This document shows positions 3,940-12,536 of a stretch of 12,536 bases of DNA, one piece after another. Below the pieces are notes generated by a model that saw only the letters and a list, made by a program, of their open reading frames with translations, had not been told where the DNA came from and did not search any database. Position 1 is the first letter of the stretch; each line of letters opens with the position of its first letter. Source of the DNA: CAYXXN01 sp964469055 (GTDB taxonomy: Bacteria; Acidobacteriota; Thermoanaerobaculia; Multivoradales; JAHEKO01); NCBI GenBank assembly GCA_964469055.1, contig CAYXXN010000083.1, positions 1-12,536 of the forward strand, written 5' to 3'. Both the position numbers and the translations under genes were made by a program.

Positions 3940-6208
3940 GCTGCGGCTCGATCAGGGAGAAGAAGGACTCTTCTTCCTGCGCCAGGTGCAGCTGCAGGAT
4001 CGCGTAGAGACCATAGAGCACCCGGCGCAGCTCCCGCCGGTCGTCCGCTTCCAAGCCGTCCGCGCCGACACCGTCGGCGAGCCGGGTGAAGATGCGCACC
4101 AAGTGGGCGATCTCGAGGTGGGCCCGGCTCATGGTGCCGGTCGGGTCGTGGCCGCCCAGGAGCCGCGCGATCGCCGGGTAGAGCGTCGCGTCCTCGGCCT
4201 CCTCGTGGGGCAGCACCTCGTCGAGCAGGAAACGGCGGATCTCCTCGAGCTCGGCACGCACCTCTTCGGGAGGCAGTTCGTCGAGCCGGTCGACGACCTC
4301 GCGCAGGCGCTGCAGGCGCGGTCGCAGCAGCGCGTGCTCCTGCCGCAAGTGCTCCCCGAGCGCCGTGATGCCCGCCGCCACCACAGGCCGGCGTACGCGG
4401 CCGCCGGCCAACGCCCGCAGGGCGTTGAGGATCACGGCGACATCGATCCCCTCCTGGAACAGCGCGCCCGCGACCGGCGGCAGGTAACCCAGGGCCGCCG
4501 CCAGCATGCCGATGGCCGAGAGACCCATGCCGGTCAGGATGCTCTGGACCGCGATGCCACGGGTCCGCCGCGCGATGGCCACCGCCTCGGTGAGCCGGTC
4601 GAGCCGGTCGGCGACCAGGACGACATCGGCCGCCTCCGACGAAGCGGTGGCGCCGCGGGCGCCCATGGCCACGCCGACGTCGGCCGCGGCCAGGGCCGGA
4701 GCGTCGTTGATCCCGTCCCCGACCATTACCGTCGTCCCCGCCGAGGCCGCGGCGCGGACAGCCTCGACCTTCTCCGCCGGCGAGCGCTCCGCGAGCACGC
4801 GATCCACGCCCAGGCCCGCGCCGACGATCTCCGCCACGTCCAAATGGTCGCCGGTCAGCAAGAAGATCTGCTCGAACCCGCTCCGCCGCAGGGCGCGCAA
4901 CGTCTGGGGCGCGTCGGCCCGCACCGGGTCCTCGAGGACGATGACGCCGGCGAGCTCGCCGTCGACCGCCACGAACACGCTGGACGTCCCCTCCAAGGCG
5001 CTACGCCGCAGCGCCCGACGGGCCGCCGCCGGCAGCGCGTGACCGGCCAGCACCCAGTCGGCCATGCCGAGCCGGACGGCGCGCCTCCCGACCTCACCCG
5101 CGATGCCCGAGCCCATCGCTTCCTGCGTCGCCGTCGGAAACGACAGCTCGAGGCGCCGGCCGCGCGCCTCGCGGACGATGCCGTCGGCCAGGATGTGCGG
5201 CGACACCAGATCCAGCGAGGCCGCGAGGCGGAGGACCTCGTCCGCCGGCAGGTGGCCGAAGACCTCCACGGCGGCGACCCGGGGCGCGCCGGCGGTCACT
5301 GTCCCCGTTTTGTCGATGAGCAGCACCCGGCCGCGCGCCAGGGTCTCGAGCGCGGCGCCACCCTTGACCAGGATTCCATGCCGCGCGGCGCGTGAGATGC
5401 CGGCGACGATCGCCACGGGCGCCGCGAGGATCAGGGGACAGGGCGTGGCCACCACGAGGACCGCCAGAGCGCGCACCGGCTCGCCCGACAGCACCCAGGC
5501 GAAAGCGGCCATGACGAGCGTCGCCGGCAGGAAGTAGACCGCGTAGCGATCGGCGAGCCGCACGAGAGGGGCCTTCGAGGCCTGGGCCTCCTCGACCAGC
5601 CGCACGATCCCGGCGTACGTGCTCTCCGCGGCCGTGGTGGTGGCCCGCAGGCGAAACGCGCCGGCGCCGTTGACGACGCCGCTGCGGACCCGCTCCCCGT
5701 CCCCGCGGGTCACCGGCCGCGCTTCCCCGCTGAGCGCCGACTCGTCGAGCACGGCGGTCTCGCCCTCGACGACGCCGTCGACCGGCACCACCTCGCCCGG
5801 CTTGACGAGCAGGAGGTCTCCCGGACGCACCTCCTCGAGGGGCGGCGAGGTGAGCGTGCCGTCTTCGTACCGGTGGACGACGCGCGGCGCGCGTGAGACG
5901 AGCGCCGCCAGCTCTCGCCGAGCCCGCCCGTCGGCGAACCCTTCGAGGGCCTGGCCGCCGGCGAGCATCAGCGCGACCACCGCGCCGGCCAGGTACTCCC
6001 CCAGGCCGAGGGCGCCCAGCATGGCCAGCAGCGCGATGACGTCCACCCCGGTGCGGCCGCGGAGCAACTGCCGGGTGACGTCGAAGGCCAGGGGCACGAG
6101 CGCGACGATGGTCGTGACCGCCCAGGCGAAGCCGGCGGCCTCCTCCCCGACCGTGAAGCGCAGGACGACGCCGGCGGCGAGGCCGAGCAGCGTCAGCGCG
6201 AGGACCAA
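3911..6208 (-). CDS. P1B-5-type metal-transporting ATPase with C-terminal hemerythrin-like domain
   Basis: This inner-membrane pump of about 765 residues has all P-type hallmarks (numbered from TTG 6208): actuator SGE (160-162), phosphorylated D299 in DKTGTVT, an SPH motif (336-338) in place of the usual SEHP, and GDGINDAPAL from 497. The membrane metal site reads T255-P-C257-P-L instead of CPC. TPC is the mark of subgroup P1B-5, linked to Ni/Fe transport in Sinorhizobium Nia. No N-terminal metal-binding domain is present. After the last helix (about 590-602), residues 615-755 form a hemerythrin-like bundle with EHLRQEH, LPHEEAEDATLYP, RAHLEIAH and LHLAQEEESFF. This gives the His/Glu ligands for a di-iron site, as in the known P1B-5 fusions. 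TTG 6208 has GGAG at 8-nt spacing; TTG 6262 is also open but lacks a ribosome site and would overlap the upstream gene. Last gene of the putative operon. Confidence 0.9.
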   Translation of the reverse strand: MVLALTLLGLAAGVVLRFTVGEEAAGFAWAVTTIVALVPLAFDVTRQLLRGRTGVDVIALLAMLGALGLGEYLAGAVVALMLAGGQALEGFADGRARRELAALVSRAPRVVHRYEDGTLTSPPLEEVRPGDLLLVKPGEVVPVDGVVEGETAVLDESALSGEARPVTRGDGERVRSGVVNGAGAFRLRATTTAAESTYAGIVRLVEEAQASKAPLVRLADRYAVYFLPATLVMAAFAWVLSGEPVRALAVLVVATPCPLILAAPVAIVAGISRAARHGILVKGGAALETLARGRVLLIDKTGTVTAGAPRVAAVEVFGHLPADEVLRLAASLDLVSPHILADGIVREARGRRLELSFPTATQEAMGSGIAGEVGRRAVRLGMADWVLAGHALPAAARRALRRSALEGTSSVFVAVDGELAGVIVLEDPVRADAPQTLRALRRSGFEQIFLLTGDHLDVAEIVGAGLGVDRVLAERSPAEKVEAVRAAASAGTTVMVGDGINDAPALAAADVGVAMGARGATASSEAADVVLVADRLDRLTEAVAIARRTRGIAVQSILTGMGLSAIGMLAAALGYLPPVAGALFQEGIDVAVILNALRALAGGRVRRPVVAAGITALGEHLRQEHALLRPRLQRLREVVDRLDELPPEEVRAELEEIRRFLLDEVLPHEEAEDATLYPAIARLLGGHDPTGTMSRAHLEIAHLVRIFTRLADGVGADGLEADDRRELRRVLYGLYAILQLHLAQEEESFFSLIEPQPSRCSPAAG

Positions 6209-6221
6209 GCGCCCGTCTCCG

Positions 6222-8144
6222 TCACTCCGGCTCGAGCGCCCGCTCGAGGAGGGGCTCGGCAATGGCCATGAAGTCGTGCTCGGTCACGATGCCCACCAGG
6301 CAGTGCTCGCGGTCCACGACGGGCAGGCAGCCGATGCGGTGCTGCCGCATCAGCCGCAGCGCCTCGATCAGGCTCGTCTCCGGCTGCACCGTCACCACCT
6401 CGCGCTGCATGACATCCCGCACCGCCAGGCCGGTGGGCCGACCCGCGTCCAGGCTCTCGCTGAGCACCCGCAGCAGCGAGCGGTACGTCACCAGGCCGAC
6501 GAGTCGGTGTTGATGGTCCTCCACCGGGATGCGGCGCACGTGGCGCCAGCGCATCACGGCCGCCACCATGTCGACGACGTCCTCTTCATTGACTGTGAAG
6601 AGGTCCGTCGTCATCAGCTCCTCGACCCTGCGGTACCGCCGGCGCGGTGCGCCCGCCGCGGCGAGAGTGGGCATGGACCACTCATGCACCGCCCGCCCTT
6701 CCCGCTGGCGCTCGACGGTCGCCGTGACGAGGGTCGCCAAGGCTTCGACGCGCGTCGTCACCGTCTGCAGAGCGGCGAAGGAGTCCAGCAGCCACTGGGC
6801 GCCTGTGCGCCCGGAGCGCACGCGCTCCTCGACGATGTCGAGGTACCGATCGCGTTCCTCGCCGGGAAGGCCAGCGGCTCCCAGCCCGTGCCGCGCCAAC
6901 GGCAGCAACTCCTGCAGCAGCAGTTCGCGGACGCCAATCTGCCCCCGGTCCGGCCATTCGAGCGTCGCCCCGAGCCCCAACCGCGCTGCGGCGACGAAGT
7001 TCTCCCGCGCCGCCCCGAACGCCATGCGGGGATGAACTTCTCGCCATTGGTCCGGCAGGACCACCATCAGCCCGAGCCACAGCGCGGCGTTGGCGACCTC
7101 GTCGAGGACGGTCGGGCCGGCGGGAAGCACACGGTTCTCGATGCGCAGATGCGGGCGGCCGTCGGTGACGCCGTAACACGGGCGGTTCCAACGGTAGATC
7201 GTGCCGTTGTAGAGGCGGAGCGCCTTGAGCGCCGGCGCGCCGCCCTCCGCCAGCACCGCGAAGGGATCCTCTTCGACCTCGTCGTGCAGCAGCACGCGGA
7301 AGCGCGACAAGTCATCCTGATAGATCTCGAGCGGCGACTCGTCGACCCAGCGCCGGCCGAAGCTCACCCGCCCGAGCTGGTCGCGTAAATGGTAGCTGGG
7401 CGAGCGCATGTCGACCGCCTGCTCGAACAGCGCGATCCGGGTCTCTCTCCACAGTTGTCGCCCGAAGAGCAGCGGCGAGTTCACGGCGCAGGCGAGCACC
7501 GGGCCCGCGATCATCTGGGCCACGTTGTAGCAGCGGGCGAAGTCGCCCACATCCACCTGATAGTGCACCTGGAAGCTCGTGTTGCAAGCCTCGAGCATGA
7601 CGTTGTCGTGGTGGATCAGGAGCTCGTCGCGGCCCCGGATGTAGAACTGGTAGTCGCCGCCCCGCAGCCTGGTCATCACCTCGTTGAGGAGGCGATAGCG
7701 CGGCACCGGGGCCATGTTGTCGAGACCGAGGTCGGACTTCTCGAGCGACGGCAGGATTCCGGTCAGCACGACCTCGCTGCTGCAAGCGTGGGCCCCGGCG
7801 CTCGCTCGCTCGAGCAGCGTGGCGAGATCCTCTTCGAGCCGTCGCAGACAGCCGGGGCCGAGCGGCAGAGGATCGAGGTTGAACTCGAGATTGAAGCGGC
7901 CGAGCTCGGTCGTGAAGTGCGAGTCGGCGATCGCCGCCAGCACCTCCATCGCCGACGGCGCCGGCCGCCCGGCGTCATCGACCAGGAACAACTCCTGCTC
8001 GGCGCCCAGCCGACGCGCCCCGGTCTCGAGGGCGTCGTGCTCGATCATCCACTGCAGGGCCCGGAGGTCCTGGAGGAGCAGCTGGGTGAAAGCCCGGATC
8101 CGACCGGGGTCGACAGCGTCGGCTTGCAGGTTCTGTTCACCCAT
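6222..8144 (-). CDS. Glutamate-cysteine-ligase-like (GCS2/carboxylate-amine ligase) enzyme fused to a CBS domain pair
   Basis: This 640-residue soluble protein has an N-terminal GCS2-type ATP-dependent ligase domain (about 40-440) and a C-terminal CBS pair. LGAEQELFLVDDAGRPAP (46-63) resembles the GVEEEFFLVD box that opens the catalytic domain of YbdK/EgtA-type ligases. RFNLEFNLDPLPL (83-95), LLIHHDNVMLEACNTSFQVHY and LRIENRVLPAGPT are further conserved-looking blocks. A helical linker leads to CBS 1 (507-561, VEELMTTDLFTV...GLVTYRSLL) and CBS 2 (575-630, VRDVMQREVVTV...GIVTEHDFM). Such pairs usually bind adenine nucleotides. The likely activity is amide bond formation between a glutamate-like carboxylate and an amine such as cysteine; the true substrate is unknown. 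ATG 8144 lacks a clear Shine-Dalgarno and lies 56 nt after the preceding stop codon. The reading frame opens farther upstream, but only antisense-like low-complexity sequence is added. Confidence 0.85.
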   Translation of the reverse strand: MGEQNLQADAVDPGRIRAFTQLLLQDLRALQWMIEHDALETGARRLGAEQELFLVDDAGRPAPSAMEVLAAIADSHFTTELGRFNLEFNLDPLPLGPGCLRRLEEDLATLLERASAGAHACSSEVVLTGILPSLEKSDLGLDNMAPVPRYRLLNEVMTRLRGGDYQFYIRGRDELLIHHDNVMLEACNTSFQVHYQVDVGDFARCYNVAQMIAGPVLACAVNSPLLFGRQLWRETRIALFEQAVDMRSPSYHLRDQLGRVSFGRRWVDESPLEIYQDDLSRFRVLLHDEVEEDPFAVLAEGGAPALKALRLYNGTIYRWNRPCYGVTDGRPHLRIENRVLPAGPTVLDEVANAALWLGLMVVLPDQWREVHPRMAFGAARENFVAAARLGLGATLEWPDRGQIGVRELLLQELLPLARHGLGAAGLPGEERDRYLDIVEERVRSGRTGAQWLLDSFAALQTVTTRVEALATLVTATVERQREGRAVHEWSMPTLAAAGAPRRRYRRVEELMTTDLFTVNEEDVVDMVAAVMRWRHVRRIPVEDHQHRLVGLVTYRSLLRVLSESLDAGRPTGLAVRDVMQREVVTVQPETSLIEALRLMRQHRIGCLPVVDREHCLVGIVTEHDFMAIAEPLLERALEPE

Positions 8145-8200
8145 GGCGGTCAGCGCGGCGATTGGGCCAGGGTGCCGCCGGCAGCGGCCTGGCGATCGAC

Positions 8201-9202
8201 CTACCCGGAATAGCGGTATCCCTGCAGCAGCTGGATGTAGTTGGCGCGCTCGTACGCGGCTGGATCCGGGCAGCGCGCGAGGTTCAGGGTGCCGCGCAGC
8301 GCCGTCACCGACGAGTACTCGTGCTCCGCGAGCCACGCGGCGAGCCCGTGACGCAGCTCCCGCAAGTGCTCGGGCCCGCGTCGCAGGAGAGCCGAGACCA
8401 CCTGCACTGCGTGGGCGCCGCAGGCCACGGCCTTCACCACGTCCAGCGGCTCGTGCACTCCGCCGGTCGCGGCGAGTGAAACCGGGAGCCGGCCGGACAG
8501 TATGGCGAGCCAGCGCAGACGCAGCGGCAGCTCCGAAGAATCCGACAGCCGCAGCGTGCGCTCGACGGCGAGCTCCTCGACGTCGACGCTCGGCTGGTAG
8601 AAGCGATTGAAGAGGATCAGGCCGTCCGCTCCGGCGTCCACGAGCCGTCGCGCCAAGTGCGGCAGCGCCGTGTAGAAGACCGACAGCTTGACCGCGACCG
8701 GCACGCGCACTTGCGCCTTGACCGAGCGCACCATCTCGACGATCCGCCGCTCGACCACCTCTGCGGACTCGTCGACATCGGTGACCAGCTGGTAGACGTT
8801 GAGCTCGAGGGCCGCCGCTCCGGCCTCTTCGATCAACCGCGCGTACTCCAGCCAGCGGCCCTCGCGAGTGCCGTTGAGGGAAGCGATGACCGGTACGCTC
8901 ACGGCCGCGCGCACTCGGCGCAGCTGCTCGAGGTACTCCTCCGGCCCCAACGCATAGTCGGGCGACTGGGGGAGATAGGAGAGCGCCTCGGCGAACGACT
9001 CGGCCGGAGCATCGAGATAGAGGGCGGCCGCCCGCTGTTGGTGCGCGAGCTGCTCTTCGAACAGCGAGTGCATGACGATCGCGGCCGCACCGGCGTCCTC
9101 GAGCCGGCGCACGAGCCCGAGGTCGTCTACGAGCGGCGAGGCGCCCGGCATCAGCGGGTGGGCCAGCTCCAGGCCGAGGTAGTCGGTCGTGAGGTCTACC
9201 AT
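8201..9202 (-). CDS. Dihydroorotate dehydrogenase-like FMN protein (PFOR-associated subgroup)
   Basis: This 333-residue TIM-barrel flavoprotein belongs to the DHODH-like group often found beside PFOR genes. Visible family features are TTDYLGLELAHPLMPGASPL at the N-terminus, VKLS with Lys172, FNRFYQPSVDVEE (198-210), and the FMN phosphate region ATGGVHEPLDVVKAVACGA (245-263). The segment that in true class 1 enzymes carries the catalytic Cys (NxSCPN) reads LELNVYQLVTDVD (132-144), so the catalytic base is absent. Pyrimidine synthesis is therefore unlikely; a redox role coupled to ferredoxin or PFOR is plausible but unproven. The start codon lies one nt after the nifJ stop (TGAcATG), which indicates translational coupling. 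Confidence 0.88.
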   Translation of the reverse strand: MVDLTTDYLGLELAHPLMPGASPLVDDLGLVRRLEDAGAAAIVMHSLFEEQLAHQQRAAALYLDAPAESFAEALSYLPQSPDYALGPEEYLEQLRRVRAAVSVPVIASLNGTREGRWLEYARLIEEAGAAALELNVYQLVTDVDESAEVVERRIVEMVRSVKAQVRVPVAVKLSVFYTALPHLARRLVDAGADGLILFNRFYQPSVDVEELAVERTLRLSDSSELPLRLRWLAILSGRLPVSLAATGGVHEPLDVVKAVACGAHAVQVVSALLRRGPEHLRELRHGLAAWLAEHEYSSVTALRGTLNLARCPDPAAYERANYIQLLQGYRYSG

Positions 9203-9203
9203 G

Positions 9204-12536
<3,333 letters not shown>

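Noticed and set aside
4590..4612. GAGCCGGTCGAGCCGGTCGG as a third copy of the 33-bp segment
   Set aside because: Only the short GAGCCGGTCGAG core matches; on the coding strand it is DRLDRL codons within the ATPase, so it is chance similarity in GC-rich sequence.
3986..5395. 469-codon plus-strand open frame
   Set aside because: It is antisense to the ATPase, whose motifs are intact; the product is rich in Arg, Asp, Gly and Gln with no domain, as expected from GC-rich shadow frames.
5619..7388. 589-codon plus-strand open frame
   Set aside because: It spans the antisense of two real genes (ATPase and GCS-CBS) and shows no family motif; treated as a shadow.
8145..8336. N-terminal extension of the GCS-CBS protein by 64 residues
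   Set aside because: It overlaps the end of the DHODH-like gene and reads as Arg/Pro-rich antisense-style sequence; the ligase homology begins after ATG 8144.
8201..9202. Calling the flavoprotein a true dihydroorotate dehydrogenase (pyrD)
   Set aside because: The catalytic Cys motif is missing and the neighbour is nifJ rather than pyrimidine genes.

Overview
This is a GC-rich, gene-dense stretch of bacterial chromosome with almost no non-coding DNA. It has no RNA genes, mobile elements or CRISPR arrays that I can see. Eight genes run on the minus strand and two on the plus strand. A Rieske/cytochrome b complex, a haem c protein and a large pyruvate:ferredoxin oxidoreductase (PFOR) point to a Gram-negative bacterium that can respire but also has low-oxygen metabolism. 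Base composition and gene content would fit Acidobacteriota or a similar deep lineage, but no taxonomic marker is present, so this is only a guess.

Region A (1-1933, minus strand) is a respiratory bc-complex locus. It reads, in transcription order: a membrane-anchored HEAT-repeat protein, the Rieske iron-sulfur protein with its own sigma70-like promoter, and cytochrome b, which runs off the left edge.

Region B (1934-3939) holds two universal stress protein genes on the plus strand, one single-domain and one double-domain. They alternate with minus-strand genes: HEAT protein <- -> Usp1 -><- cytochrome c <- -> Usp2. The two divergent control regions share three elements: a 33-bp segment with four differences (all synonymous in one frame and encoding ITDPLAEPVEA), the 12-mer GCAGCTTAGCAG and the 9-mer GTAAGCTTC. 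This looks like an old duplication of a divergent unit, and it is the most unusual structure in the window.

Region C (3911-12536, minus strand) is a compact putative operon. It reads: nifJ-type PFOR (N-terminus outside the window), a dihydroorotate-dehydrogenase-like flavoprotein, a glutamate-cysteine-ligase-like enzyme fused to a CBS pair, and a P1B-5-type metal ATPase with a C-terminal hemerythrin-like domain. Gaps are 1, 56 and about 13 nt.

Taken together (inference), the window places an aerobic electron-transfer module (bc complex, cytochrome c) next to an anaerobic pyruvate oxidation module with likely thiol, metal and nucleotide-sensing accessories. Stress-protein genes sit between the two and share control DNA with the respiratory side. 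This suggests a locus for adjusting metabolism to oxygen or energy state.
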